From positions 39,049,154 through 39,113,153 of the forward strand of contig CM072887.1 of assembly GCA_037013685.1 (NCBI GenBank): a stretch of DNA of 64,000 bases. The letters run 5' to 3'. Origin of the DNA: Acridotheres tristis. Its lineage: Eukaryota > Chordata > Aves > Passeriformes > Sturnidae. The translations under genes were made by a program, and so were the position numbers. The notes beneath the pieces were generated by a model that worked only from the letters and a program-made list of their open reading frames with translations, searched no databases and had not been told where the DNA came from. Below, in pieces: positions 35,024 through 49,104 of the stretch (within the stretch, counting starts at the first letter, position 1; each line of letters opens with the position of its first letter).

Positions 35024-36270
35024 GGATTTGTTCAGCCTCTGAAAATATCTGAAAATGGATGCTGTGGGCAGACAGTCATAATGTCACTTTGTGCATACCA
35101 TGTGCTGTGAATTCCGTGATTTCAGACACCTAGAGCTTTTTACCTCGGGAACTGAGCACAGACTCACACATGTCAGCCCAACTCCACGTCCATAATCCAC
35201 TTGTCCTTGTGTCTGTACAAGAGGCCAGTGCTGGGGACAAAGTATGACAGTCCCAGCCAAGGAAGCCATGGGCGTCTGTAGCCTCCAGCAGCAGCAGGTC
35301 TCAGCTGCAGAGCAGAGACCAGCCCAAGGACTGAGGGGAGGCACCAGCTCTCCTACACTGCAGAATTAACCCGACATTAGATGGAATGCTGGCCTCTCTG
35401 GGGTCCATCCCCACACACAGAATTGCCCCTTTGGGCTGGGAGGGAGCTGCAAGCTTCAGCCAACTGGCTGGTGGAACTCCACCTCTGGCAGTAGTCCCAG
35501 CATCCAGCCACGGGACACTAATCCCTTCCTTCATCCTGCCTGGTACTGCTTCCCATCATCCCACACTATTGGATGGGTAAATACAAGGCTAAGTCTCCAG
35601 GAGAAACCTCGTGCCATCCTGGGAAACTCCTGCACCCAGGAAGCACGGGTAGAGTGAAAATCATCACTGCTGGGCTGTGACAAGAGAGCGTGAGGTGGCT
35701 TCTGTCCTTCCACAGGTGCAGCACCAGGTGGTGCCAAGCTCCTCTGCCATCCCCAGCCCCACCCTGCCTGCCTGTGCTCCTCCCTGCAGGTGGGGAAAAC
35801 ACTCTGCAGGTGCAGGTGCAGGTGTCACACTTCTCCCCTGAGCACTTCTGGGTGGCCTTGCCAGCTTCTGCTGCCCTGGGTGCCTCAGGTCCAGTCTGCT
35901 GTCACCTCACGTGTGGAGGTCCTGCTCAGCAGCAACCCCCTGTCTGGGATGTGAGCTTTTCTCCTCTGCAGTCTGTATTTCTCTTCTTGGTGAAATAAAA
36001 GTTATTTGTTATCTTGCCATTTTCCATCTGACTCATAATTTATGACAGACCATAGACAGTTCAGCAGGGCCCTTAGGATGTCTGAAACCTTTATGATAAA
36101 AAAAAAAATCAAACACATGTGAATGCTAGGTGAGGACACTTAAAATTCACCACAACTATTTGATTAAATGCATTTAAACAATCAAAGAAAATTCAGCCTA
36201 TGGGATGTTGGTTTTTTTAATATATGATCACCAAAACAATTTTTCAATTATTGTGAATTTGTGGAGGGGG
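35024..36270. other. GC-richer block ending in AATAAA
   Basis: From about 35130 to 35990 G+C is clearly higher than in the surroundings, with overlapping open frames on both strands (longest 102 codons, 35690-35998), none with a recognisable domain. The block ends abruptly at AATAAA (35994-35999), after which AT-rich sequence resumes. CAGGTGCAGGTGCAGGTG (about 35807-35824) is a short hexamer repeat. A 3' terminal exon of a non-coding or poorly conserved transcript is possible, but no splice structure supports it. Confidence 0.4.
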
Positions 36271-36309
36271 AAAAACAACATAAAACAACACCAACAACAA
36301 AACAACAAG
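36271..36309. repeat. AAC-rich low-complexity tract
   Basis: Irregular AACA/AACAACA words with no G or T apart from one T, over about 39 bases. Confidence 0.75.
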
Positions 36310-36581
36310 CCAGTTTATTTTAAATTGTGAATTAGGGGGGGAAATGGGTGAATATCCTCCTGGTATTTTTTAATTAAAGATTCTAATGTTCATTCTGGAC
36401 TACAGCTTTAATTTAAAAACTAATTCCATCTTAATGATTGTATTTTAAAAGGATTAAATCAAACAAGGTTTATATAGACCCATAATATAGTTTTTGCCCA
36501 AAACAAAAGTAAATGGATTTTCAGTTACTTGACAAAAATCCATGAACATTTTCCATATGCTATCAGTTGAATTAATTTTCT

Positions 36582-36613
36582 CTTTTTGTTTTTGTTTTGT
36601 TTTGTTTTGTTTT
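36582..36613. repeat. (TTTTG)n microsatellite
   Basis: Pentanucleotide TTTTG/TTTTTG units, about six copies, becoming regular from 36591 onwards. Confidence 0.88.
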
Positions 36614-36654
36614 CAATTATAAATCTGAAAAATCAGCTATTTGCTGAGCTGTGC

Positions 36655-36694
36655 TGAACAGGGAAACACATTGTTGAACAGGGAAATCACATAT
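36655..36694. repeat. Imperfect tandem duplication, 2 x 20 bp
   Basis: TGAACAGGGAAACACATTGT (36655-36674) is followed by a diverged copy starting TGAACAGGGAAATCACAT (36675-36694). Confidence 0.8.
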
Positions 36695-39600
36695 GTACCT
36701 AAGTTTTTTTTCTCTAATTTTACATAATCCATACTCATGCACAATCTTCATTGTTTCTATAGGATGTTAGTCTGCATTAGGAAAATAGGAGCAAGACCAA
36801 TGGTTAAAGGAAGCTTCTGAAACTGAAAACGTTGACAGTGTTCTGGACCATTTTCAGACCTTCTTTCACAATGTGTCTGTGTAGCCATCATCTCACAAAG
36901 AGCTTTTTGTGGTTTATACCTAGAGGTGCCACTCGAATCAGTGATGCTACCCAGGGGGAGGTTGTGATATTTTCAAAACGATGTAGATCTGTATTTTAAT
37001 ATGAGCTACATATAAAAGGGGAACTAAATGAAAGAAGTGTCATGCAGAGAGGCCTTATTTCAATGGAGTTTTCTCTCTTTGGGGAGAAACATTTAACATA
37101 TTTATTTCTATAAGGTCATACCACAGGGAGTTCAGTTTGGGGAAATGTGAAAACTAACTTCAGGTTCTAAATCAAATTTCAGTCCTTGTGACTTCAGTTC
37201 TGCCAGTCTGTGTCTGAATAACAGGACCCAACACTCTGAACAGCCCAAATGGAAATATATTCAAAGCTGGCAGTTCCTGCTAGTTTACAGCCACAGGCTT
37301 GTCAGATTGAACTTGAAATCTGACCCGAGCATACTCAAAATTCATCCCAAGTTCTCCTAATGCAGCCTGATGAATTTTGCCTGGCAGCAGTTTTTATTAC
37401 AAGGGGGATTTCTTGAAGTATGAGAAGTAGCTCCAAGCAATCTCAAAAACAGTAATTATTTCAATGTTTCCTGGTTGCTAGATAGAATCCCAGATCCTTG
37501 GAACCATCCGAAAAAAATTGGCAATTTTGTATCAAGTCAGCATGAAAATGCTTTAGCTTTGTCACAGAAAGGGGCCTTGTGTAAAATGTGTTTAAGATTC
37601 AATGATACACTTTGTCCAGCCCAAAACAAAATGTTTTCTTTCATGCAGGACAGTTTTTATTCTTGTAAAATGTATATGGCTCAGTGGTATTTAGCAAATC
37701 TTGTTTCATAAGATAACAGAACAATTTCCCTTAGTTTCCCCACTGCTTTCCACAGGAGGAAAAAATGAGAGGCGTGTGTGAAACTTTAACAAATTTGACT
37801 TCATTTGTAAACAGTTTCCTTTCATCTGAAACAGTTTATTTTTTAGGTGAACAAACATTTCCACCGAACTGTTTCAGTCAGCTCTATTTGGAGTCAATAA
37901 ATATGCTGTGTAAGCATTCCTCACCCTGCCAACTGCAGTGAAGTCCCATGACTGGGTGCCCTGTGGAGTTAATCTGGGCTATCAAAGATGTTTATGTGGC
38001 AGATGTGCCAGAGGACTGCTAATTGCATGATTAAAGCTCTTTTCCCGATTCTGGGTCAAAATGAATGATCAGGTCGTGGTGTGAGGAAAGAAGAACAAGT
38101 TTTCTTGGGGCTTCCTCATACCGAACTCATGGCCTCATGGACTCATTCCTACAGAGGGTGATAGGGGAATGAGTATCTAAGGAACGAAGAATGGCTTCAG
38201 GCTTTGCTATTTTTCTTTTGCTTACAATGGACTAGGCTTTATTTCATGCTAAAAAGTTGGCCTCAAGGAGCTCACTGTGTTGAGGTCAGAAGTAAACAAC
38301 CACATGAGAGTTCTCTGTCAAGTTTAGAAAGTGTTAGTGGTATTTCACGGATTTTATTTAACAGTGACCTTGCTAGCAGATTAATTTAGCAGAGTACCTC
38401 CCATGTGGAAGAACTGCAGGAGAAAACACAAATCTGTCCTCCATTCAAGTTGAAGGGGGTTTGAAACCATTTCAACTCAAGCAGCTGTATTTGGTGGAGA
38501 ATGAGGACAGGGTGTTGTGGACCATACCTCTCCTTGGGGCAGGATGACCAGAGGCAGCTGACTGGGAGCCAGTTCATGGCTGGTGAGCAAGTTCCCAGCA
38601 AAGCCACATAATGTAGAAACATCCTCTCTCTAGACACATTACTGAGGATAATCTGTTTCACCCCATTGTATTGAGATGAGCAGCTGGTGCAAAGAAACAT
38701 GTGTTTGGCTTTGTTTTCTGATTTTGTTGACAATAATATGCCAACAATGTAAATAACAAATGTATTTACATACAGAAATAACACTGATGTTCAGAAGAAT
38801 CAGATAAAACTCTCTCAAAGGTTCTTAGTAAACAACATTTATATATTTTTTCAGATGTTGCATTAAGCACAGTTTCTGTAGCTTTTTAAGCATCCTACAA
38901 GTCTCTGAGGTTGACAAGTGGAAAGGATGAAAAACAATTCTAAGAGAATCTATTCTTGTCTTTCTCTAATGGCTTATAGATCCTGCTATTTCCATAAATG
39001 CTCTTTGAAGGGAAACTGTGTGGGATTTTAATGGCTTTTCGAGTTCATGTGGGTGTCACTTGCTTTGATGTATGCCAGATAAAAAACAACTATGTCTGAA
39101 AGCAACAATCAATGGGGTTTAAGGTGAATGGCAAATACCATGTTTAGAAACACACTTATCTTGGTGTTATTGCACCCCAATCACAGGAATAGCATTGAGC
39201 TACCACTGTTTTGTGTGTAAGGAGGAGTCTCTTTACTGCATTTTAGAGGGCATATTAAAGATGCATTATGCTTTTATAAGCAAGATTTTTTTCCCATTCC
39301 TGACATGTTGCTTATTACCTCAAGTTTAAAAGAAGTGTTTTGGGGAAATTATTGTACTCAAATCTAACTTAGAGCCAGATTTTCACAAGCCTTTTGACAG
39401 GAAAAAGTCATCTGGAGTTATCTGGCTAAGGGACGGAAAGGTTCTGTAGAAAGTGTTTTACTGCTGCAATATTCAAAACAAGCTTTAGTTGTAACACTTG
39501 TGGGAGAAGCGATAAGCTCTAAGGTAAAACGATATTGGGAATGATTCTTGAATAATATTCTGTGAGGGAATAATTAGGTTAGGGTTTCTCTTTCAGTCTA

Positions 39601-41150
39601 CTTTCTGGTTGGGAGGGACTTCAGCTGTTACTTACTGTGTCCTTCACAGTATGTCACCAGTGACTCTCCTACCCCCAGCCCAGCTGTGCCACAACCCCAC
39701 TGGGCACCACTGCACCATGTACTCACTTCTTCCAGACTAGCTTTGTCCATGAGTATTTACCTCCCTGGATAAAATGTAGCTCTTGTTTAAACCTAGGTCC
39801 ATTATTTAATTTTTGTTGTCACAGTTGTGGGCCAGGACTTTGAGGACTGTGCAAAAAAAGCAGTGGAAAAACAGACAGTGCCATTGGTCTGCACAGAGCT
39901 GGATGTTTCAGCTACTTGACACAGAAGGTGAAACTTTGGGAAAAGTACTATCTTGCAAAGGGTACTATTTTTGTTGAAACATATCTTCCTATATTAGGTT
40001 TCCATGTATCAGGAACATCCAGACTCTGGTTGACAGCCTTGGTACTTTCAAAGTGTCCTGCAGCAGTTTTGTCTTTAAAAAGGGGTTAGATGTAACTAGA
40101 TCAGGGGATATGTGTCCCTTATAGGACAAATGGGAGCAAGCAGAAGAGTACTGTTTTCAGCTGAATATGCTTAACCAGGCTAGACTTTAAAGGTGGGCCC
40201 AAGCAGGCAATAGAAAACAATTGCTGTGGTCACAAATAGCAAATTTTCAAGTTCATTGCAGTGATTATCTACTAAATATAATTGCTTTACAAATGTAACA
40301 AATGGAGAAATCTATACAAACTGATAAGCAGAAGTGTAAAATGCCAACTCAGCTCAAATCACTGAGCCAAAAGGAGTTTTTGCTACCTGTGTTGGAAGGG
40401 AAATGTGCCTTATTGCTATTGGATAAGGATCAAAAATGTTTTTACATGAGTTTTCCTGTTGTAAGGGATATACTGAGAAGAGTAATCTTTGTATTAGGCT
40501 TGGGGCTACTGACAGACACATTCTTGAAATTCACCTTGACTAGCAAATTATTTGAGTATTTAATATTTACAGATTCTTGCTAAAAAAAGAATACTGATTG
40601 TTTTGTATAGAGGAGAAAAGGTATTTTGACACACTTTGTACGGATGGCTCAGCTGTTACTATGTCCATTGAAGGGCAGAAAAATGCTGTTAACTGCGAAA
40701 ATTAACTAAATTTGGGCTATGATTTATGACTTCTGACAACAGCCCTAAACAAAGCTGAAGTGGCATGTGATCAATCTGGACTGATTGATCCATTAGTATC
40801 AAAGAACTCTTGACCCAGGAAAAAATGTTGATTGCATGAAGAGGACACTAAAACGCAGCCCAGTACATCAGCACTGACATCCATTCCAGCATCCATTCCT
40901 GAGAAAAGGTGAACTTTGCCATCTTTCCTGGACAGCTTTTTATACAGGTGGAGCTCAATGCATCTTCCTCTTGCTTACCCGTTATTGTAAATGCTGCTGG
41001 ATTCCTGATCCTCACAAGGCTCTGTACTGCCTATCTGAATTTCAATAGCTGAAATAATTATTGTTCCTTACTCTCTGCCGTAGCTGAGAGTTGGATACTG
41101 CCAGGAAAAATCAGTTTCATTTCCATTAGTTTTAATATCCCTTCCATTCA
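36695..41150. other. Non-coding single-copy DNA
   Basis: No gene, RNA gene or repeat recognised. The longest open frame is 132 codons (38386-38784, minus) and carries no recognisable motif. Sequence is AT-rich and repeat-poor throughout. Confidence 0.5.
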
Positions 41151-43800
41151 GCCATTCATAGTTTTATCATGCCACGGTGCTATGGGCTTGAGGGGAAGTC
41201 AGGAGTGAAGAGCAGTGTAGTTGTGAAGAGGTGATGGGTAGAAGACCCTTACAGGAAATAAATGTCCTGCTTTGAAATGGTCTGTGTTTCGTAGCAGCTG
41301 TGCTGCTTCTGAGCTGGAGTGCTGGGCTGATTTTTCTGCAAATACAGCAGCTTATGTCCAAAGACTCTGCAGGTACTGGGCTCTGGGTGAGCTGCCTCGG
41401 TAGCTTGGCTTGCTGGAGCACTGGAGGAAAGCTGTAGGGTGAGGCCAGGCACGACAAGGCCTGTTCTCATGTGGTATGACACAAATTCACTGCACAGGCC
41501 CAAACCTGTGTGGCTTTGACACCCAGCTTCAGCTGGGAGACTGCAGAAGGCCTGTGAAGAGGATTGAGAGAAAAAAGGAGTTAGCACTACCTGCCCTGCT
41601 GAGAAGAGCATTGATGTGCCATTAAGAGAGTGTCCTCCTGCTTACTAAAGGAGAATTTCCAGGAGTCACTGCTGGGAAAGTGGTGTGCTGGGACAGAGTT
41701 TGGAAAGAGGAAGGCCAGTCATGATTTTGTGGCAAGGTGCTCACAGCCAGCACCTGTCTCTGAAGGGTGCTGCTTGCCTGGGACAGCAGAGTTCCTAGGC
41801 TGGAAATGGCAAGTCAACATTGTACCAAACAACTCCAGGTGACTTTTGTCCCTGTATGCTCATGGCTGCAGGGAATAAGGGAATTGAAGCCTCTGTCCTT
41901 CCTCAGCATCTGCAATACCTGCTTGAGGACGACACCCAAGCTGGAAGAGGGCTGAGCAAAGCTGAGCAGCTCCTGGGGAGACCACATTACATTTCCCATT
42001 GCTATGCAAAGCTTAGAGAAGTACATTGGCTTGCACAGCATCGTTACCAAGGAAGAGTCCTTTTCCATCCTTACTTATACATTGTCCATAAGCAGCAGTT
42101 TGGTCTATTGCTTGGAAAGTTTCCATCTTCTAATTTCCGTGAAGTCCCACCCACGCTTGGGAACTTGCTAGGACACTCTGAGGACAAATGATGCCAGTGG
42201 TCAGAAGGACCTGTACCCAAGAATGAAGATGCTGGTTGAGCCCTATAGTTATAGTTCCTATCTCCAGCTGTCTCAGTGGCAGGACCTGGCTGCAGCAGCA
42301 AGACCTGCAGGTGTGCTCTCCCACCACAAACATATCCAATTTGTACTAGAGATAAAAAGTCCATTGCAGTATAAAAGTATGTTGCTACTGTTGGTCACTG
42401 CAGTAAAGTTTAACTGATGAGCTGAGAGGGGAAAGGCTTCATCTTTTGCACTTGCAGGTGGGTTCAGTGCAGGCCATGGACAGGTCTGTGGTAGCTGCTG
42501 CAATGATACTTGGTGTTGCAATGGGTCTGAAGAAGCTCTGACAAAGATCCTGCAGATTAACAGCCCCTGCAAAGATGTTTGCTGCCACAGACCCTTGTGC
42601 AGCAGCAATCCCAGATGCCAACTTCCCTGTGAAAGCACAGATTTGTGAGAAGCTCTGTGGTGCATGAAATCAGCAGGAATTACAGACGTGCTCCACAAAC
42701 TGGCATGGAGATGGGGTGTATTTATTGGAAGCTCTAGAATAGAGACCAGAGTGATTCCCTAATGCAGAAGTTTCCCAGACTTTAATTTAGGTAGGCCTCG
42801 GATATTCTGCTCTCACCTCCTCTTGTTCTCTGCTGCACTCCCTGCTCCTGGAGGCAGCCTGAAGCCTCCAAAGCCCTACAGTGGGGTGAAGTGGGTGGAA
42901 GAGATGGGGCATCACCCACATGGTGAAACTATACCTTTCTTTCCTTACTCTTATACTCACATTCCACACTCTCAACATTTCTTTAATGAGAGGCAGCCCT
43001 CTTGAGCCAGGCTGGAAGAATAAGAAATTGTGACAGAGAGGAATCCCACTTATTGCAGTTGTCCCCTCATATGAGTGAGGTGTGGAAGAGACAGCAGCAC
43101 TACTGCCTGAGAAAAAGTGTTTTCCCCAGCCACATGTACCAAGGATCCCTATCACTTCTGTGTCCCTCACCCATGGGACAAGAGCAAGTTTTCAGGGTGC
43201 TCTGACATTACAGGAAAGCAGACAATCACACAGGATGGTTTTGCAGCTAGTGATTTTATATTAGATAAATGTGTCATTGCAGGTGTTGGAAGTGATCCAC
43301 GCTCACATGAAACTGGGGCAGGAGTATTTGTTTCAAACATTTCAGAAATGGTCTTGCTGTTTCTATGGTGGTGCTGCTGAGGAGTGGTGGGTCTCCTGGC
43401 AAAACCTGGAGCTGGAACCATTTGGAGGGTAATAGAATGGGGCTTTGTTGCAGGAGATGGGTTTGCTCCTGCCCAGGGGTGGAAACTCAGCAGTGGTTCA
43501 TTCTTTCCTTCCTCTCTTGTTGCCAAAGGCAGACACTAAGCTCCTCTGGAGAGCTGTAAATGAGTATAATTCAATACACTACCCTAAGTGAGCAGCAGCC
43601 CACTTGGCTTAAAGCTACTCCTGTTATGGCCAGAGGCAGACATCTGGGACGGGTGGACAGATGATCTGATTGCATGTGGAAATCTCATTGTGCCCCAGCC
43701 ACCGTGCTCCACTTCACTGTAATAAAAAGTAATTTGATCAAATATTTTTGCACATTATTCTTCTGTTAGAATAATTATTCAATTTGTGCCAGCTGCAGAA
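41151..43800. other. GC-richer non-coding block with many chance open frames
   Basis: Many open frames of 60-141 codons overlap on both strands (for example 42273-42698 minus, 41820-42191 plus, 42787-43170 minus, 43167-43526 minus). None has a recognisable domain, and simultaneous openness of opposite strands argues for composition. No CpG island is evident. Confidence 0.5.
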
Positions 43801-46800
43801 GTTCCTGCACCTTTTCCTACGCAGTGGCTGGGACTGGCTTCTCACACTCTTCATCTGGAAACTGGAGAGGCTCCTGCACAGGCAACTGCTGTGGTTGTGC
43901 AACAGGTAATAGAAGAGAGGAACACTATTCTTTTTCAACGTGCGCAGGAGTTAATTTATGCTCAAAATTTTAAACAGAGGATATGAAAGTACAGGAAACC
44001 CCAAAATGTTTTTCCACCTGTTCTTGTTCACTCTGGGGAACAGAATTCTCTTTGCTCATTTTATATTTAACATCTGGGTTAAATTAAACATAAGCAGACT
44101 AACAAGCGAGGTGCAGTTACTGCACCATACTCTTTCCCAATGGTTTCATGAGGGGAAGACAAACCTCTGCCTCATTTTAGATCACCATAAACTCTTGCAC
44201 CATTGCAGATAGATCAGAATTGGTTTTATTATTATAACATACTACAACATGTCCGTTTCATGAAGGTGTACATTTTGGGCTCACTACTTTAGGATGCTTC
44301 TTAATTGAGATTTAGAGGGTTTTTTGCCCCCAGCCTTTCCTCCACCCATCCGAAGAAGGGTGGCCTATGGTGCAGAGTGATTGTTCCTAATTGCATGTTG
44401 ATAGGCAAGGAGCACAAAATGTACTATGTCCTGTTCCTGCAGCTGGTCTCTATGAAACAAAAACCCTGAGTTGCTTATCTTGGAGAAGTTTGCTCTTTTT
44501 CCCAGAGAAAAAAATAATTTATGGTCTAACTGGTCTGAGCACTAAATCTGAGTAACAAGGATCCAGCCAGAGATTCCTATTAAAGGGTTAGTATCCATCA
44601 AAATTGGCTGATGGTGTGTTTTGAAACTCATTAATCACTCTGCTGGCAGCAAGCAAATTAGAAACTCTGTGTTCTGCCGCTGACTTCCCATTTCACTGAG
44701 TGAGTTAAATGCAAAGCATGTGTTAATGGCATCAGCGATTTCAAAAGTGGGTGTTTCTCTGGATGTAAATGGTACTTAATAATGTTCCACCTTTGACTGA
44801 AACTAGGGCACGCCCTGCCATGAGGTTCTCATCATCTAGTTACACTTACTCAATCTGAATTCAGATCATGCAATTCAAGCTGAGTCTACCTGCCAGATTA
44901 ACTCTTCAGTTTGTCTTGACAGAAAAGCCATACCCCAGGATCTCAGAGTCACCTAGCTGGCTGCTGGGAGGGGATGGAGAGAGCTGTCCATGCCACCTGC
45001 TCCATGGCTGGTGCCCTCTCAGCCAGGACTCTCTTTCCCCACCCATGACATTTATTTTGAGGAAACGGGGGGTCATTTTCTTGCAGGAGCCCCGTGTTTT
45101 AAGCAGACCTCATGAGAGCAGTGCCACGAGGCAGACACTTGAACCAACAGCTACAGTGACAGCCCCTGAGCATCATATCTTGGGCTTACCCACAGAAGGG
45201 AAAGCAAAGGGAGATTAAAGCCTCCTCCCAGCTCTAGCAGGATATTTTGTATAGATAAGAGACTAGCCTGCACTCCAGGCCTGCTCTGGCCACAGTCTCT
45301 GTGCCCAGGCTCCCAGCAGCTCTCTATACAAATAAATAACTCACCCCAGAGACCATTTTTGAACTCTGAGGCAAACTGAGGTATTATAGCTCATTGCTTG
45401 TGCTGCTGAGTTTTCTCAGTCCTTAAAACAGGATTACATTCCCCCCATCTTATGTTGTCTTCAGCTGCTGCCTGGTGGGGACTAGGTGTCACAGGAAAAA
45501 ATCATGTCAGTCAGCATGCTCAAAATGTGGTGGTGTGGACACTCAGAGGTTAGAGTCAGTGCTCATGCCCTACCCTGCTTTGTTTCCTGGTGCAGATGCA
45601 GCTAGTGGTGCCAGATGTGGCTGGGTTCTTCACCATCCTCAGTATTCACACAGACATGGTGATGCTTCCCTAGGGATGAGTATTTAAAGGAACTGGGAGC
45701 AGAGGCAGTGTCTCCTCCTGTGGAGCAGGATGAGATACCAATACTCAGCTTTGCTTTTGTAACTGTAACTTAAAATCTGTCCAGGGTGAAGTCATGGAAA
45801 GGTACAGGCAGTTCCACCCCCAAATATTCAAGAGGTGCCTTGGGCACACTGCTCTGAGCTGCATTTCCACCCTCAGACAAGGAAAAAGTGCTCTTAATCC
45901 ACCTACTCCAACACACTCTGTTAACGTTCCTTCAAGCAAGTCCTGCTCTTGTTCGTAAAACTTTTTTTTACCAGCAGTTTGGGATGCCAGAGAGGAGAGA
46001 GAAGCCCAAATGAGAACAGTGTGTGTCTAATAACCATGGATGACACTTTGATAAGGTGCTCTGGTCTCTGCTCTGGTCTTCATCTTGTGTTTCAGCTGTT
46101 ACTTATGAAGCTAATGAAAACCGTGGTTCATACAGTGAGCAGGCAGGTTCTCCAGAGATTTCCTTCCTTCCTAATAGTTCTTGGTGAATAAATGCCTTGT
46201 CACTCATGTCCTGGAACCCAGGAGGAGAGGGCCCCACTTGCCATGCGCAGGAGTGCTGCTAGCCACATAAGAAATGAGGCAACATACATCAAGCTTAGCC
46301 CCCTAGTCTCTCAGTTCCTAATCCCTAAGGAGTGAAAGATCTTCACAAAAAGGTGCAAGGCTAGAGAGCTGTCCCTGTTGGATCACTTCAGTTTTAGCCA
46401 CACTATCACCATAATAATGCTTCGTAATTACGTCTTGCATTTTCATCTCTATAATTCAGCTGAAGTTATGAATGTTTAATTACACAAGTCTCATAAATAC
46501 TTTTTGGGGCAGGTCATCATTCAGATGATATCTGTTTTCATGAGGCAATTGCAGGGACATTCAATCTCAGGGAAAATCAGCCCTGTAGGGCGGTGCAGGA
46601 TTAGCCCCAGTTAAGCCAAGGTTATGTGGTCTGTTCACAGCCTCATTGCCCTGGGGAGCTTGAAATGGTGTAACCCCTTTGTGGGGGGCAGCCTGCACCT
46701 CTCAAAGTGCCACCCTCACAGGAAGGGCCAAGCTCTGCCTCCCTCACGACACACCTTTGCTGCCACCCCCAGCGTGTATCAAATAGTGTCTGGTGCTGGC

Positions 46801-46890
46801 AGGATTCCCAAGCACCTAGGGAGAGGAGTGTCAGGGACTGCAAAGCCACACAAGCAATCTGCCAAGCCTGCTGTGCCTCTGAGGCTTGTT
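43801..46890. other. Non-coding DNA; candidate regulatory cluster at 46.42-46.48 kb
   Basis: No gene recognised. The segment 46395-46500 carries two TAATTA homeodomain-type sites (46425-46430 inside the palindrome CGTAATTACG; 46477-46482) around the palindrome TTCAGCTGAA (46455-46464), which contains the E-box CAGCTG. Regulatory function is inference only. Confidence 0.4.
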
Positions 46891-46905
46891 GGTGTGTGTG
46901 TGTGT
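46891..46905. repeat. Short (GT)n tract
   Basis: Seven GT units and one extra G; a short perfect dinucleotide run. Confidence 0.85.
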
Positions 46906-48891
46906 ATTGGCCAAGTATAGCATAGAAGATGTCTCTCCTGCAGGATTAAGTGCCCCGTGTTAAACAGCAAACCATTCTTCATCCTTTAATTTTTCCACTC
47001 ATTTTTTTGTTTACAGAAATTTTCAGGACCTTACGACAGAAGGCTGTCACTGCTGTCACTTTTGTATCTCTTTTGTTTTTCACCTTGAACAGTTGATAGA
47101 ATAGAGATATTGCTATCCTCATTTCCACTGCTGAGGAGGATACCATATCTTTGCCCAAGAAAAATCCTTTGGTTGGTATGCACTGCAGCCACACTGGAGC
47201 AGATGGGGCATCAGACAGCAGGTCTGTATTAAGATGGCTAAGGAATATAGACAGGCTGTGGTGTTTGTTTTTTCGTCTATTTTTTCCTGCAAGTTAATAT
47301 GTATTGCTAGAAAGGATGGTTCATATCAAATATTTGTTGACATTTTTAATGTGGAAGAGATAATGAGCCCATCTTGTCATCTGCTCTGTAGTGCACAGCA
47401 AGTGAAGAGAGACTCATTACACTGATCACTAGGGTGTAAAGTGCCCAAAGGAGCTGGCAGGGCTGCTTTGCCTTCCTGGGAACAAGCAGAACTGTATTGG
47501 TGTGCACTGCAGAAGTGTCCAGAGCTTTATTTTAACCAGGACTGTCTTGCATTCATTCCAGCAGAGGCTCAGCTGCAGCAGGTAGGCACTCGGCCAAAGA
47601 AGGCGCTTTTATTACCATATGATGAAAGTTAAGCTCTGATGCCTCTTGACCCCTAGCCATGGGCTGGCAACTGTGACACTGGGAGAAACCCGCGGCAAAG
47701 AAACTGGGAACTTGCAGTAGAAGAGAAGAATTTTACTTATACAGGTAAACATGGAATGCAATGAGCACAGAGCAATGAAACAGAGCTAATGGCATGCAGA
47801 GATCATGGGCAACAATGACATAGAAATCAATAATTGTGTGATTATGTGGATAACAAGCTAGAGAGACAAAACATTCCATTTCAAAACTGAAGATCTGTGA
47901 TACAGGATATGTTTAGGTGGCCAGCCTACTCAGAGAGAAATCCTACCCAACAAATTTTAGATATTTCAGAGAAGATCTCAGGCATATGCAGGTATAAGTT
48001 TCAATATGGATGGACAATTATTCCTACAACCTCAGCATGAGCCAAAGCCTCTCCTATAATCTTATTTCTTCCTATCTCATGCTAATACAAAATCATTTTA
48101 ATGTCTCTGGAGAGTTCTGTTGCTTTTAATTTCGAATACTCTACAGTTGTAAAGATAATCAGTGTTAGTGTTCATATTAAATAACTTTGAACTATACACA
48201 GTTTCTGGCCATTTGTGATGAGACTGTTGTGATAAACACTGCTCACAGAAAACACAGAGTTTACTTCTTAATCTTCCCATCTCCAATGCTTTTCTGGTCC
48301 CCTTATTTCCTATACCATAAATAAATCTAAGGTGGGAAAATATTGCCTATACATTTATTCCAGTCTTGCTAAACCACAGTTTACATACAACTTCTAAAGC
48401 CATTGTTAATCATCTTTAGTAAACAAGTATCTTAACAGGCTTAATCTGTCTTGTTTGTTTAGCAAACTACAGCCTACTGGAACAGTTAAGATTAAATCAC
48501 GTTTTTAGGAAGGGTCAGGAGATGTTTCCTTGCTGGAGTTTAAACCCCTGGTAGGAGAGGAGTCAGAAGCAGGCTCCTGGCAGCAACACCACAGTACAGA
48601 CAAGCTGGGAGGTGCTGGCTGTGCTGGGAGAAGGCAACCTCAAACTGCCCAGCCCCACTGCCAGCTGCCCTCCAGCAACAGGAGGGCTCGAAGGCAGCTG
48701 GCTGACTGCCCAGGGGACGTGCCTGAGGGTGCCTTGCTCTGTAGGCAGGCACTTATGTCAAGGGACCCTTGGGCTCCCAAGGGCTTCTGGCAGACCAAGC
48801 ACACATTTTTACCACTGTGACAATTTTGAGATCTGCTACCACACACCCAGTGGTTTGCACCTTCCAAACCTGCCTCTGCTTGTGTTATTTT
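46906..48891. other. Non-coding single-copy DNA
   Basis: Nothing recognised. The stretch 48520-48790 is GC-richer, with overlapping open frames on both strands (up to 101 codons), interpreted as compositional. Confidence 0.5.
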
Positions 48892-48910
48892 TCACACACA
48901 CACACACACA
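48892..48910. repeat. Short (CA)n tract
   Basis: About nine uninterrupted CA units. Confidence 0.88.
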
Positions 48911-49064
48911 GTCATGATCAAGCCCAGGAAATACAGCAGGAATCATTTGTGCTGACATCCTGCTCTCTGTTTTACTAGCACATGAAAACAGCATTTCTAA
49001 TACTCCCCTTATAGTCTGAACCGAGATTACACTGAGCAATGGCCATGACAACAATGCTTCTTTC

Positions 49065-49104
49065 CATCTCTTTCAATGAGAATACATCTCTTTCAATAAG
49101 AATA
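49065..49104. repeat. Tandem duplication, 2 x 20 bp
   Basis: CATCTCTTTCAATGAGAATA (49065-49084) is repeated immediately at 49085-49104 with one substitution (G to A). Confidence 0.92.

Noticed and set aside
34916..35110. Open frame rich in Gly/Val/Phe/Leu resembling a membrane protein
   Set aside because: It is the direct translation of the G+T low-complexity tract.
43799..43904. Possible internal exon between AGCTGCAG and CAACAG|GTAATA
   Set aside because: The acceptor lacks a strong polypyrimidine tract, no partner exons exist nearby, and the 35-residue translation is unrecognisable.
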